From Paenibacillus sonchi (GTDB taxonomy: Bacteria; Bacillota; Bacilli; Paenibacillales; Paenibacillaceae), in contig NZ_CP068595.1 of NCBI RefSeq assembly GCF_016772475.1, positions 4,340,001 through 4,404,000 on the forward strand: a stretch of DNA of 64,000 nt, written 5' to 3'. Position numbers and translations under genes: made by a program. Shown in pieces: positions 1 to 9,186 of this stretch (the first letter of the stretch is position 1; every line of letters begins with the position of its first letter). The notes below the pieces were generated by a model. That model saw only the letters and a program-made list of their open reading frames with translations. It did no database searches and was not told where the DNA came from.

Positions 1-414
1 CTGGGGGTTGTTCCAGTACCTACGGTCGACGGCAAAACGGCCATTACGTTCTCCGGCATCAAGATTTTTGCTGTCAACGCTTATACACAATATCCGAATG
101 CAGCGAAGCTGTATGCTGAATTTGCTTCAAGCAAGGAGTCCCAGCTTGAGCTCAATAAACTGGTTGGTTCGATTCCAACCAATAACGAAGCACTGAAGGA
201 TCCGCAAATTACGGGCGATCCGTATATCTCTGCTTTTGCCGAGCAGGCCAAAAACTCCCAGCCAATGCCGTCCATTCCTGAAATGGGCAATGTATGGAGT
301 CCTGTGAACGCAGCGCTTCCGGAAATCTGGGATAACAATGCAGATCCTAAAGCGGCTATGGACAAAGCAGTACAGCAAATTAAAGACCTCAATAACGGTG
401 CAGCTGCAAAGTAA
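1..414 (+). CDS. malE: Maltose/maltodextrin ABC transporter substrate-binding protein, C-terminal end (partial)
   Basis: Frame 1 is open from the first base to a TAA at 412-414, giving the last 137 residues of a periplasmic-type solute-binding protein of the MalE family. It keeps the typical C-terminal helical lobe (SGIKIFAVNAYT..., later WSPVNAALPEIWDNNADPKAAMDKAVQQIKDLNN, split here by position only). In Gram-positives this is a lipoprotein that hands oligosaccharide to the permease pair encoded just downstream. The N-terminus, lipobox and promoter lie before the window. The exact sugar cannot be told from this fragment; maltodextrin is inferred from the MalF and MalG neighbours. Confidence 0.85.
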   Translation: MGVVPVPTVDGKTAITFSGIKIFAVNAYTQYPNAAKLYAEFASSKESQLELNKLVGSIPTNNEALKDPQITGDPYISAFAEQAKNSQPMPSIPEMGNVWSPVNAALPEIWDNNADPKAAMDKAVQQIKDLNNGAAAK

Positions 415-460
415 CAGCAGTTTTTCAACAGCAAAACAATAGCACACAGTGGAATTCACT

Positions 461-488
461 CGCCCGCCGCTCCGGGTAGCGGCGGGCG
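461..488 (+). terminator. GC-rich hairpin between malE and malF
   Basis: A perfect 11-bp stem (461-471 with 478-488, loop of 6) follows the malE stop codon. Only a short T stretch follows it, so it is more likely an attenuator or 3' mRNA stabiliser than a full stop. This is a common arrangement that keeps the binding protein in excess over the permeases. Confidence 0.6.
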
Positions 489-527
489 GTTTCCTGAATT
501 CCGCGCGGAGAGGAGAACGGAAGGGAA

Positions 528-1839
528 ATGCAGCGACACCGTACGAGAGCCGCAATACTGTCGACCATTTTTATGGGATTGGGACAAATATATAACCGCC
601 AATTCATTAAAGGGCTTATTTTTATAGCTGTAGAGGCTGGAGCTCTGGTCTATTTCATTGCTAATTTGGGAGAGGCGTTCTGGGGATTACTACACTCGGG
701 GATTCACCTAGCCATCTGGAAAAGGTAAAAGGGATCGCCAAAATGGTGCCCGGAGACCATTCTATCGTTATTCTGATTCAAAGCCTGATTACCTTAATGT
801 TTTTTGTGTTATTCCTGATTGCCTGGTATATGAATATTAGGGATGCCCATAAAACCGGAGAAGAACGCGAAACCGGTCGTCCTTCGAATACATTCAAACA
901 GTCCGTACGCTACATTTTGGATTATAAATTTGCCCAGAGCTTTTTGCTGCTTCCGGGAATCGGTATTTTATTCTTCACCATCATGCCGATTATTTTTATG
1001 ATCATGCTGGCCTTTACGAACTACGCCGCTCCGGACCACATCCCGCCGGCGAAGCTGGTGGACTGGGTAGGTTTTGAAACCTTCCGTAATCTGCTGGTCC
1101 TTAAATCCTGGAGCCATACCTTTTACGGGGTACTTACCTGGACGATCATCTGGGCGGTTTTATCCACGATAACTACTTATTTCGGCGGGATGCTCGTTGC
1201 CCTGCTGATCAACCAAAAAGGCATCCGCTTCAAGGGTCTGTGGAGACTGATTCTGATTGTGCCGTATGCCATTCCGCAGATGATTTCACTGCTGCTGATG
1301 CGCAACCTGTTCAACGGGCAATTCGGCCCGATCAACCAGTATCTCGGCTATTTCGGGCTGGGGGTCTGCCTTGGCTGACCGATCCGTTCTGGGCTAAGGT
1401 TACCGTCATTATGGTTAACATGTGGGTAGGTATTCCGGTATCCATGCTGCTGATTATGGGTGTGCTGACTACAATCCCGCGTGATATGTACGAAGCAGCC
1501 GAAGTGGACGGGGCTACCAATTATCAAAAGTTCCGCATTGTTACACTTCCAATGATCTTGTTCTCTACTGCACCTACACTGATTATGCAATTTGCCGGCA
1601 ATATCAACAACTTTAATGCGATCTACTTACTGACTCAGGGGAATCCGGTCAACGGGAATTACCAGTATGCCGGATCAACGGATCTGCTGGTAACGTGGCT
1701 GTACAAGCTTACGCTGGATCAGAACAAAAATAATATGGCTTCCGCGATAGGGATTATACTCTTCATTATTGTCGCCGGGTTCTCCCTGTACAATTACCGC
1801 CGTACCAAGTCATTCCAAGAGGAGGATATGATTCAATGA
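528..1839 (+). CDS. malF: Maltodextrin ABC transporter permease MalF (two frameshifts as read)
   Basis: Three adjoining reading frames (528-728, then 743 to about 1365, then to 1839) together give one MalF-type permease of about 437 residues. It starts with MQRHRTRAAILSTIFMGLGQ, has several hydrophobic spans, and carries the EAA loop (EAAEVDGATNYQKFRIVTLP) that contacts the ATPase. The first break is near 690 and needs one extra base. The second is in the G run 1360-1364, where a sixth G restores GLGGLPWLTDPFW. Both are one-base deficits, so a sequencing error is possible; otherwise this is a pseudogene and uptake would be lost. It overlaps malG by ATGA. Confidence 0.85.
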
Positions 1840-2684
1840 TCATCGGACGCAAGCTTGCGAACTTTTTTCGCCTCAGCTTTAGTTACATTATTCTGATTGC
1901 GCTCGCGGTTGCTGCGATCTATCCGGCGCTCTGGATTCTTTTGTCATCCTTCCGGCCGGGTAAGTCATTGTACAGCAAGACGCTGATTCCTGAACACTTC
2001 ACTCTGGACCACTATAAGGAACTGTTCACTTCACCGGTGTACATGTTTGGGACCTGGTATGCGAATACACTTAAGATCGCCGTATTCTCTATGCTGATCG
2101 GTGTGGTGCTGACCCTTCTGACCAGTTACGCGCTATCCAGATTCCGCTTCAAAACCCGCAAGACTACCATGTCGGTACTGCTCATTCTCGGGATGTTCCC
2201 GGGCTTCATGAGTATGATTGCGATCTATTTGCTGCTCAAGGAGTTCAACCTGCTGGATACCCATCTGGCACTGATTATCGTCTACGCGGCAGGAGCGCCG
2301 CTGGGCGGGACACTGATTGCCAAGGGTTTTCTGGATACCGTCCCGCGTTCACTGGATGAAGCGGCGCGGATTGACGGAGCCAGCAACTTCGGGATCTTTG
2401 CCCGGATTATCCTTCCGCTCTCCCGGCCGATGATTACCTATATGGCGCTTACTCAATTTGTCGGCCCATGGGTGGATTTCATCTTTGCCAAGCTGATTTT
2501 GCGGACCAAGGATAACTGGACGGTCGCCGTCGGGATGTGGGATATGGTGAATACCATGCAGAATTCCAATTTTACCTTGTTCGCAGCGGGAGCTGTGCTG
2601 ATTTCCGTACCGATTATGATTCTGTTCGCTTTCCTGCAGCGGCTGCTCGTGGACGGTTTGACTGCGGGCGCCAGCAAAGGATAG
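1836..2684 (+). CDS. malG: Maltodextrin ABC transporter permease MalG
   Basis: Intact 282-residue inner-membrane permease of the MalG family. Six hydrophobic spans are expected, and the EAA motif is visible around residues 170-190 (DEAARIDGASNFGIFARIIL). It pairs with MalF to form the channel of a carbohydrate ABC importer. The ATP-binding subunit is not in the cluster, as is usual for Bacillales that share one MsmX/MalK-type ATPase. The start codon overlaps the malF stop (ATGA), so the two are translationally coupled. The C-terminus ends near the usual family position. Confidence 0.92.
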   Translation: MIIGRKLANFFRLSFSYIILIALAVAAIYPALWILLSSFRPGKSLYSKTLIPEHFTLDHYKELFTSPVYMFGTWYANTLKIAVFSMLIGVVLTLLTSYALSRFRFKTRKTTMSVLLILGMFPGFMSMIAIYLLLKEFNLLDTHLALIIVYAAGAPLGGTLIAKGFLDTVPRSLDEAARIDGASNFGIFARIILPLSRPMITYMALTQFVGPWVDFIFAKLILRTKDNWTVAVGMWDMVNTMQNSNFTLFAAGAVLISVPIMILFAFLQRLLVDGLTAGASKG

Positions 2685-2719
2685 TTGTTTTGCCTGCTTT
2701 ATGAATTGTTGAAACACGG

Positions 2720-2762
2720 GGTACAGCCTTTATGTTGTCTATTAAGGGCTGTACCTTTATTT
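2720..2762 (+). terminator. Rho-independent terminator after malG
   Basis: A 9-bp stem (2720-2728 with 2747-2755) is followed by TTTATTTT. It ends the malEFG transcript 35 bases after the malG stop. Confidence 0.85.
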
Positions 2763-2784
2763 TGTCATGAGGAGAGAGTAAGTA

Positions 2785-4839
2785 ATGAAACAGCCGCGTA
2801 ACTCGCGATTTAGATCGGTAGGCATGAAGCTGTTCGTCATTTTGTTCTGTACCATTGTGCTGCTGTCCTCTGTCCTGGGCCTGACCTCCTACTATGCCGC
2901 CAAAGGCATTATCACGGATCAGGTGGCTGCGGCTTCCTCCCAGTCTATAGTGCAGGCAGCAGACAAGCTGGACTTTTTATTTGCCGAGTACGAAGCGCTC
3001 TCCCGGCAGTTTGCTGTGGATTCCATTCTAAAAGCAGATATGGAAACGGTGAGCCGCCCCGGAGCCGCAACCGTTGCCAAAGTGGATGCTGAGGACCGCA
3101 TCCGCCGCAAGCTGGACTCGGTAAAAGGCTCCGACGGACGGCTCCTGGGCATCCGGCTGGTGTCGAAAAGCCTGGTGGATGCCGAGTCTTACAAGTCGAC
3201 GGGCATCAGCTCCGTCCGCAGCGCTGAAGGCATCCAGGCAAGAGTGAAGCAGCTTGATGCCGCCAAGGGCAATCCCGTCTGGTTCCCGGTACGGGCCAAA
3301 GGTTTCTTCGATATGTATGACCAATCCTCGCTGACGATGGGCCGTTTACTGCGGAATATGCAGCATCCTGAAGCGGAGTACTACATGCTGATCGAGATTA
3401 AGGGCCAAGCGCTTACGGATATCCTTTCCAACCTGCATATTGGGCTTACGGGAGAAATCCGGATTCTGGACCCGGACGGAAACATTGTATATGGCGCGGA
3501 TAACAAGCTGCTGGGCGAGCCCTCATACATCCATCCGGCAGCAGAGCCAGCGGAGGGAGAGCGGCAGTCGTTTACCGCCAGCAATGAGCAGGGCACCTCT
3601 CAGCTTGTGGTCTATCAGCCGCTGGATACGGCCAAGTGGACACTGATGGGGTATGCCCCGGTCAGTGATTTCACGAAATCAGCCGACCGTCTGCTCTACA
3701 TAACGCTGTCGGTGGTCCTCGCGGCGGCAGTAATTGCACTGGTTATCGGCTACGTTCTGGTGCGGCTGATCGGTCGTCCGCTGGGCAAGCTCGCCGGGCT
3801 GATGGAGGAAGGGGAGCAGGGTAATCTTCAGGTGCGCACCCATTTCAAAGGACAGGATGAGATTGGGCGGCTGGGACACAGCTTCAACAAGATGATGGAG
3901 CAGATTTCGCTGCTGGCAGGACAGAGCAGCCGTTCGGCGGCCCAGGTGCTGGCTACCTCGGAGCAGCTGGTGAATGCGTCCAGCGTCACCTCTACCCATG
4001 CGAGAGAGGTGGCGGCAGCTACGGGAGAAATAGCCCATGGTGCAGCGAGCCTGGCTCTGGAAGCGGAGAGCAGCAACCGCAACGTGGAAAGGATGAACCT
4101 CCAGATCACGGAAGTGAAGGAGATCAACAGCGCCATGGACGCTTCGGCAGAGAAGGTGATCGCGGTCAGCGACCAGGGAGCAGAGCTGATGAAGACACTG
4201 GTGGCCCAGAGTGAATCAACCGTGCAGATGATGGAATTGATTCAGGAGAATTCCATGAAGCTGCGCGAGAGCGCCCATTTGATCCGCAGCATCCTGACCC
4301 CGATGATTGCCGTGAACAAGCAGACGAATATCCTGGCGCTTAATGCTTCCATAGAAGCGGTTAGAGCCGGGGCGGCCGGAAGAGGTTTTGTCGTGATCGC
4401 AAACGAAATCAGAGGGCTGGCTGACGAGTCCAACCAATCGATTGCGATGGTATCGAAGATTACTGAAGAGATCAGCAGCCGGATTGAAAATACGGTCCAG
4501 GTGGTAGGCGATACGGCTCCGCTCTTCCGCGAGCAGATTTCCTCCGTACGGGAATCTTCCAGTATATTTGAAGGGGTCCGTGCGGAGATGGAGCAGTTCA
4601 TCGGCTATTTGAATGAGTCTTCGGCGTCCATCACGGAGCTGATGGAGTACCAGCACCGGCTGGGCGAATCCATGGCCAGTGTCCATGCGGTTGTGCAGCA
4701 GACCAGTGCTTCCACCGAAGAAGTTGCTTCTATGTCCTCGCAGCAGTTCACGGTAAGCGAGGAACTGGTTGCGCTGTCCGGCAAGCTGGAAAAGCTTGCA
4801 GAGGAATTGAAGCAGTCGCTGGTCTCCTTTCACGGCTAG
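2785..4839 (+). CDS. Methyl-accepting chemotaxis protein
   Basis: 684-residue membrane chemoreceptor. A first transmembrane helix lies near residues 12-34, followed by an extracytoplasmic sensing region of the dCache size class (about 40-300). A second helix lies near 303-328, then a HAMP linker (about 328-380) and a long cytoplasmic signalling coiled coil. The signalling tip carries the hallmark NILALNASIEAVRAG at about residue 515, where CheA and CheW dock. Its place between a sugar importer and the AraC/GH4 pair suggests that it senses related sugars, but the ligand is an inference. The start at 2785 follows a GAGGAGAG ribosome site. Confidence 0.93.
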   Translation: MKQPRNSRFRSVGMKLFVILFCTIVLLSSVLGLTSYYAAKGIITDQVAAASSQSIVQAADKLDFLFAEYEALSRQFAVDSILKADMETVSRPGAATVAKVDAEDRIRRKLDSVKGSDGRLLGIRLVSKSLVDAESYKSTGISSVRSAEGIQARVKQLDAAKGNPVWFPVRAKGFFDMYDQSSLTMGRLLRNMQHPEAEYYMLIEIKGQALTDILSNLHIGLTGEIRILDPDGNIVYGADNKLLGEPSYIHPAAEPAEGERQSFTASNEQGTSQLVVYQPLDTAKWTLMGYAPVSDFTKSADRLLYITLSVVLAAAVIALVIGYVLVRLIGRPLGKLAGLMEEGEQGNLQVRTHFKGQDEIGRLGHSFNKMMEQISLLAGQSSRSAAQVLATSEQLVNASSVTSTHAREVAAATGEIAHGAASLALEAESSNRNVERMNLQITEVKEINSAMDASAEKVIAVSDQGAELMKTLVAQSESTVQMMELIQENSMKLRESAHLIRSILTPMIAVNKQTNILALNASIEAVRAGAAGRGFVVIANEIRGLADESNQSIAMVSKITEEISSRIENTVQVVGDTAPLFREQISSVRESSSIFEGVRAEMEQFIGYLNESSASITELMEYQHRLGESMASVHAVVQQTSASTEEVASMSSQQFTVSEELVALSGKLEKLAEELKQSLVSFHG

Positions 4840-4944
4840 GCCGTATAAGCCGCAGTGCTGCGTAGATAAATCCTATAAGTTTTTGTATAATGAAACTTAC
4901 TTCATATCGGATTAATTTGCCTGGATAACAATAATCCCAGATTC

Positions 4945-4986
4945 AGCCTCTGCGGCCGGCATTCGGCAGCGCAGAGGCTTTTGTCC
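4945..4986 (+). terminator. Rho-independent terminator after the chemoreceptor gene
   Basis: A 10-bp stem (4945-4954 with 4970-4979) is followed by TTTTGTCC. It separates the chemoreceptor transcript from the AraC gene. Confidence 0.8.
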
Positions 4987-5027
4987 TGTAGAACAGGATC
5001 AGGTCATTTGGGAAGGAGGGGATTTGC

Positions 5028-5978
5028 TTGCCGGAACTGAACGGAAGCCTGTTTCAGCAGGCTTTGCTGGACGGAGAGTATGGGCCGCATTTTTTTGCCT
5101 ACTATTATAAACAGTGGAATCCGTATACGATGGCATTCCATCAGCATAATTCAACGGAGATTATGTATCTGATCTCGGGGAGCTGCGTGGTCGAGGTGCG
5201 GCAGGAGCCGGATGAGGAGGAGCGCTTCCGCCTGAAGCGGGGAGAACTGATCATGCTTGATGCCAATGTGCCGCACCGGCTGATCGTGGAAGAAGGAACA
5301 TCCTGCCGGATGCTGAATGTGGAATTTGGCTTCACGGCAGCTTCGGGAGCGGTTCCTTCCATCGCCAGGCTGGCGGAAGCGGAGGCTGATTTGGCCGGGC
5401 TGCTGCGGGAGCCTTTCAGAAGTCTGGTGCTGCCGGACCCGGAAGAGGTATTTCATGTGCTGAAATCGCTGGTGCTGGAGTTGGACCAGCATGGCGTAGA
5501 AAGGGAAGGACAGGGGAAGGGGCGCGGAAGCATAATGACCGGGCTGCTGTTCTCTGAGCTGCTGCTGCGGCTCTCCAGACTGCGCAGGGAACAGCTGCAG
5601 GCCAGCCAGCAGCCGGCACAGCTCTATGTGCGGCGTGCGGTTGAATTTCTCCATCAGAACTATGACCGCAGTATTCAGGTCAAAGAGGTTGCCGCCGAGG
5701 TCAGCCTGCATCCCGGCTATTTGCACCGGATCTTCCGCGCGCATACGGGCCGGACGCTGACCGACTACCTGAATATGCTGCGGATCGAGAAGGCCAGAAT
5801 GCTGCTCGGACAGAGCGAAATCCCTGTGGCGGAAATCGCCGACTATGTAGGCATCAGCAGCCGGCAGTATTTTCATCTCCTGTTCAAGAAGTACACCCGC
5901 TGTACTCCGGTGGAGTACCGTAATTCGCTGGAGCGCTTTTCGTGGAGCGATGCCCAGCCGGACATTCAAGACAGGTGA
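5028..5978 (+). CDS. AraC-family transcriptional regulator
   Basis: 316 residues starting at TTG, chosen because GGAAGGAGGG (5011-5020) lies 7 bases before it. The N-terminal third is a cupin-like ligand-binding fold (about 15-110; note the histidines in AFHQHNSTEIMYL). The last 100 residues hold the two AraC helix-turn-helix motifs (VKEVAAEVSLHPGYLHRIFR and the later VAEIADYVGISSRQYFHLLF). Such proteins typically activate neighbouring sugar genes when the sugar binds. The GH4 gene starts about 100 bases downstream and is the likely target. No operator could be recognised with confidence. Confidence 0.9.
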   Translation: MPELNGSLFQQALLDGEYGPHFFAYYYKQWNPYTMAFHQHNSTEIMYLISGSCVVEVRQEPDEEERFRLKRGELIMLDANVPHRLIVEEGTSCRMLNVEFGFTAASGAVPSIARLAEAEADLAGLLREPFRSLVLPDPEEVFHVLKSLVLELDQHGVEREGQGKGRGSIMTGLLFSELLLRLSRLRREQLQASQQPAQLYVRRAVEFLHQNYDRSIQVKEVAAEVSLHPGYLHRIFRAHTGRTLTDYLNMLRIEKARMLLGQSEIPVAEIADYVGISSRQYFHLLFKKYTRCTPVEYRNSLERFSWSDAQPDIQDR

Positions 5979-5984
5979 GGATTG

Positions 5985-6049
5985 TTGACAGATAACCGGC
6001 AAAATGGTCATGATATTGATAACGCTTCCCGTCCCCTCCTTGCTACAAT
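5985..6049 (+). promoter_or_regulatory. Putative promoter region of the GH4 gene with a cre-like site
   Basis: TTGACA occurs at 5985-5990 and TACAAT at 6044-6049, but they are too far apart to be one promoter; each needs a weaker partner. A stretch at 6016-6030 (TTGATAACGCTTCCC) matches the catabolite-responsive-element consensus with two mismatches. This would fit CcpA control of a glycosidase gene, but the call is weak. Confidence 0.3.
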
Positions 6050-6086
6050 GGACAGGTAGAATTCATTCATTGGGAGGAAGATGGCG

Positions 6087-7592
6087 ATGTCTTTTAAAGT
6101 AGCGTTTATCGGGGCGGGCAGCATTGGCTTTACCCGCGGTTTATTGCGTGACCTGCTGACTGTACCGGAATTTAAGGAGATTGAAGTCTCTTTTATGGAT
6201 ATTAATCCCCATAACCTGCAGATGGTCACCGAGCTGTGCCAGCGGGATATCCGGGAGAATGGCCTCAAGATCGTGATCTCGGCTACGACGAACCGCAAAG
6301 AAGCGCTCAAGGATGCCAAGTACGTATTTTGCACAATCCGTATGGGCGGTTTGGAGGCTTTTGCAACCGATGTGGATATTCCGCTGAAATATGGCGTGGA
6401 CCAGTGTGTGGGCGACACCTTATGCGCAGGCGGCATTATGTACGGGCAGCGCGGGATTGCCGAGATGCTGGAGATTTGCCGGGATATCAGAGAGGCGGCT
6501 GCGCCGGATGTGCTGCTGCTCAATTACTCGAATCCAATGGCTATGCTGACCTGGGCCTGCAACAAATACGGCGGTGTGCGGACGATCGGGCTCTGCCACG
6601 GAGTGCAGCATGGACATCACCAGATTGCTGAGGTCTACGGGCTGGAGAAATCCGAGGTGGATATCATTTGCGCCGGAATCAATCACCAGACCTGGTATAT
6701 TTCCGCGAAGCATAAGGGCAGGGATCTGACCGGAGGGCTGCTTGAAGCTTTTGAAAAGCACCCGGAATTCAGCCGGACCGAAAAGGTGCGGATGGATATG
6801 CTGCGCCGCTTCGGCTATTACAGCACCGAGTCCAATGGCCACTTGAGTGAGTATGTGCCGTGGTACCGCAAGCGCAGCGGTGAAATCATGGACTGGATTG
6901 ATTTGGGCAGCTGGATTAATGGAGAGACCGGAGGCTACCTGCGGGTCTGCACGGAGGGACGCAACTGGTTCGAGACTGATTTTCCCAATTGGATGAAGGA
7001 CCCGGCACTGGAATATACGCCTGAGCACCGGGGCGAAGAGCATGGCTCCTATATTATTGAAGGGCTGGAGACAGGCAGAGTGTACAGAGGCCACTTTAAT
7101 ACCGTCAATAACGGCATCATTACGAATCTGCCGGACGATGCGATTATTGAAGCGCCGGGTTATGTCGATCATAACGGCATCTCCATGCCTGTGGTCGGGG
7201 AACTGCCGCTGGGTCCCGCTGCGGTGTGCAATGTCAGCATTTCCGTGCAGCGTCTCGCTGTCGAGGCTGCTGTACATGGCGATGACAAGCTGCTGCGTCA
7301 GGCCTTCATGATGGACCCGCTGGTCGGAGCGGTCTGCAATCCGAAGGAGATCTGGCAGATGGTGGATGAGATGCTGGTGGCGGGAGAAGCGTGGCTGCCG
7401 CAATACGGCGCGGCGATTGCCGAAGCGAAGGTGCGTCTGGCTTCCGGTGACCTCGTACCGACACTGGCCGATAATGCCGGGGCGGCCCGGCTGAAGGTGA
7501 AGTCCGTGGACGAGATGATGCAGGACCGTGAAGCGGCCAACAAGAACGCCGGTGAGTCTGACAAAGGCAAGGACCGCGAGAAGGTGAACTAG
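6087..7592 (+). CDS. Glycoside hydrolase family 4 alpha-glucosidase/alpha-galactosidase
   Basis: About 501 residues. GH4 enzymes use NAD and a divalent metal in a redox-assisted hydrolysis. The NAD-binding Rossmann start (VAFIGAGSIGF) is at the N-terminus. The metal-ligand motif CHGV is at about residue 170 and the paired NH at about 199-200. In this family CHSV is typical of alpha-galactosidases, CHG-x of alpha-glucosidases, and CDMP/CN-x-P of the 6-phospho enzymes, so a non-phosphorylated alpha-glucoside is favoured. That agrees with uptake by the ABC transporter rather than a PTS. ATG at 6081 is possible, but 6087 has the better spacing (9 bases) to GGGAGG. The last 20 residues are charged and variable. 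Confidence 0.88.
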   Translation: MSFKVAFIGAGSIGFTRGLLRDLLTVPEFKEIEVSFMDINPHNLQMVTELCQRDIRENGLKIVISATTNRKEALKDAKYVFCTIRMGGLEAFATDVDIPLKYGVDQCVGDTLCAGGIMYGQRGIAEMLEICRDIREAAAPDVLLLNYSNPMAMLTWACNKYGGVRTIGLCHGVQHGHHQIAEVYGLEKSEVDIICAGINHQTWYISAKHKGRDLTGGLLEAFEKHPEFSRTEKVRMDMLRRFGYYSTESNGHLSEYVPWYRKRSGEIMDWIDLGSWINGETGGYLRVCTEGRNWFETDFPNWMKDPALEYTPEHRGEEHGSYIIEGLETGRVYRGHFNTVNNGIITNLPDDAIIEAPGYVDHNGISMPVVGELPLGPAAVCNVSISVQRLAVEAAVHGDDKLLRQAFMMDPLVGAVCNPKEIWQMVDEMLVAGEAWLPQYGAAIAEAKVRLASGDLVPTLADNAGAARLKVKSVDEMMQDREAANKNAGESDKGKDREKVN

Positions 7593-7902
7593 GCTTAAGC
7601 GGCAAGTGAATCAACGATGAAGCTTTCCCTGGACGGGAGGGCTTTTTCACATATCAGTTGGGTCCCTGCAAAGTATCTGAATCAGCTTCCGTGAGGCCTG
7701 TGGACCGAGCAGACGTTATTTTGGGAAAAAGCCACCTTTTCCGGATGATTCGGACACAGGAGCCTTTATATTATTCTTTCAGGCCCCAAATGAGGGAGAA
7801 TCGGTCAAATAAGCGCACCTGTGTCCGTTTGACCTGGGAAAACGCCGGATCTGACCGAATAGCGGATCTCCTGAATCTCCTGTCCGCGTCTTGACGGATG
7901 AA
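7593..7902. other. Intergenic stretch without a convincing gene
   Basis: About 310 bases between the GH4 gene and yhbH. A weak, GU-rich hairpin with a T tail (about 7619-7646) may end the GH4 transcript. A 9-bp inverted pair GGACACAGG (7752-7760) and CCTGTGTCC (7818-7826) encloses 57 bases. A 78-codon open frame lies here but shows no coding character. Confidence 0.5.
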
Positions 7903-7947
7903 ATGAGCAAAAACCCCCACTCCTTCCGGGTGGAGGTTTTTGCTCAT
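7903..7947 (-). terminator. Terminator of yhbH, possibly bidirectional
   Basis: A long near-perfect hairpin: 7905-7915 (GAGCAAAAACC) pairs with 7935-7945, with further G:C pairs inside. On the minus strand it ends yhbH, whose stop codon lies inside the stem. Confidence 0.75.
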
Positions 7948-9104
7948 TTTACAGCCTCTCTTTTGCCGAAAAACGTCTTCAGCGCCTGATAGACTTCCTT
8001 TTTGTCCTTGATCACATAGTGCATGAACTGCTCCTGCTTCAGATGGCGGTAGGCGGACATCAGCGTGCTGCTGCGGTTGTATTGATTAACCTCCCCATAG
8101 CCGAACATGTTGCTGCGCTCCAGCAGTTCGCCGATCAGCTTGACGCAGCGCTCATTGTCAGAGGTGAGGTTGTCGCCGTCGGAGAAGTGGAAGGGATAAA
8201 TGTTGTATTTGGAGGGCGGATAACGGCTGTCGATAATCTCCAGGGCCTTCTGGTAAGCTGAGGAGCAGATCGTTCCCCCGCTTTCGCCGCGGGTGAAGAA
8301 ATCATGCTCGCTGACCTCTTTGGCCTCCGTATGATGCGCCAGGAACACAATCTCGACCTTCTCGTACTGGCGGCGCAGGAAACGGGTCATCCAGAAGAAG
8401 AAGCTGCGGGCGCAGTATTTTTCAAAGGTGCCCATGGAGCCGGAGGTATCCATCATCGCAATAATCACCGCATTGGAATGCGGAACGGTAATATCGTCCC
8501 AGGTTTTGTAACGCAGGTCGTCGGGGCTGATGCTGTGTATGCCAGGTTTGCCGCGGCTGGCGTTGCGCCGCAGATTCTCAAGCAGGGTGCGTTTTTTGTC
8601 AATGTTGGACATCATGCCTTTTTTGCGGATATCGTTGAAGACGATAGATTTGACCTCGATCTCTTCCTGTGTCTTGGGGGCCAGATGAGGCAGCTCCATA
8701 TCCTCGAACAGAATGTCCTCCAGATCCTCCAGGTCAACCTCCGCTTCTACGGTATCCTGGCCGGGCTGATCGCCCGCCTTGTCGCCTTTGCCCGGATGGG
8801 CGGACTGGGAATCGCGGCCGAGCACATCGCCGACCTGGCTTTCGCCGTCGCCCTGGCCGACATGCTTTTGCTTGCGGAAATTGTAGATGATCCTGTACTC
8901 ATCCAGACTGCGGATGGGCACCTTCACGATCTGCTTGCCGTCAGACATAATAATATTCTCTTCGGTCACAAGGTCGGGCAAATTATCCTTAATGGCTTCC
9001 CGGACCTTCTGCTGATGACGCTCCTGATCCTGATGGCCTTTACGGTGAAGGGACCAGTCTTCTTTGGATACGACGAACGCGGAATGACCGGATGATTGCG
9101 GCAG
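7944..9104 (-). CDS. yhbH: Sporulation protein YhbH (DUF444)
   Basis: A 386-399 residue YhbH/DUF444 protein. The conserved N-terminal block [14 protein letters not shown], the central [15 protein letters not shown] and [18 protein letters not shown], and a von Willebrand-like MIDAS motif (MMDTSGSMG) with later acidic partners are all present. In Bacillus it is a mother-cell sporulation protein of unclear biochemical role, part of a family often found with PrkA kinase. The frame is open back to an ATG at 9143, but the only good ribosome site (GGGAGG, 9118-9113 on the minus strand) lies 8 bases before a CTG codon at 9104, so a rare CTG start is likely. It is monocistronic. Confidence 0.9.
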   Translation of the reverse strand: MPQSSGHSAFVVSKEDWSLHRKGHQDQERHQQKVREAIKDNLPDLVTEENIIMSDGKQIVKVPIRSLDEYRIIYNFRKQKHVGQGDGESQVGDVLGRDSQSAHPGKGDKAGDQPGQDTVEAEVDLEDLEDILFEDMELPHLAPKTQEEIEVKSIVFNDIRKKGMMSNIDKKRTLLENLRRNASRGKPGIHSISPDDLRYKTWDDITVPHSNAVIIAMMDTSGSMGTFEKYCARSFFFWMTRFLRRQYEKVEIVFLAHHTEAKEVSEHDFFTRGESGGTICSSAYQKALEIIDSRYPPSKYNIYPFHFSDGDNLTSDNERCVKLIGELLERSNMFGYGEVNQYNRSSTLMSAYRHLKQEQFMHYVIKDKKEVYQALKTFFGKREAVK

Positions 9105-9186
9105 GATGACCACCTCCCATGGAATATGAATCGGTACGGGCACAAGGGGTGCAATAAATGAAGGGCAGGTTGTAACTAAAGTATAT

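Noticed and set aside
7658..7894. 78-codon open frame between the GH4 gene and yhbH
   Set aside because: No ribosome site, no family resemblance, and inverted repeats run through it.
8304..9095. Plus-strand 263-codon frame inside yhbH
   Set aside because: Mirror of the YhbH coding sequence, with no ribosome site.
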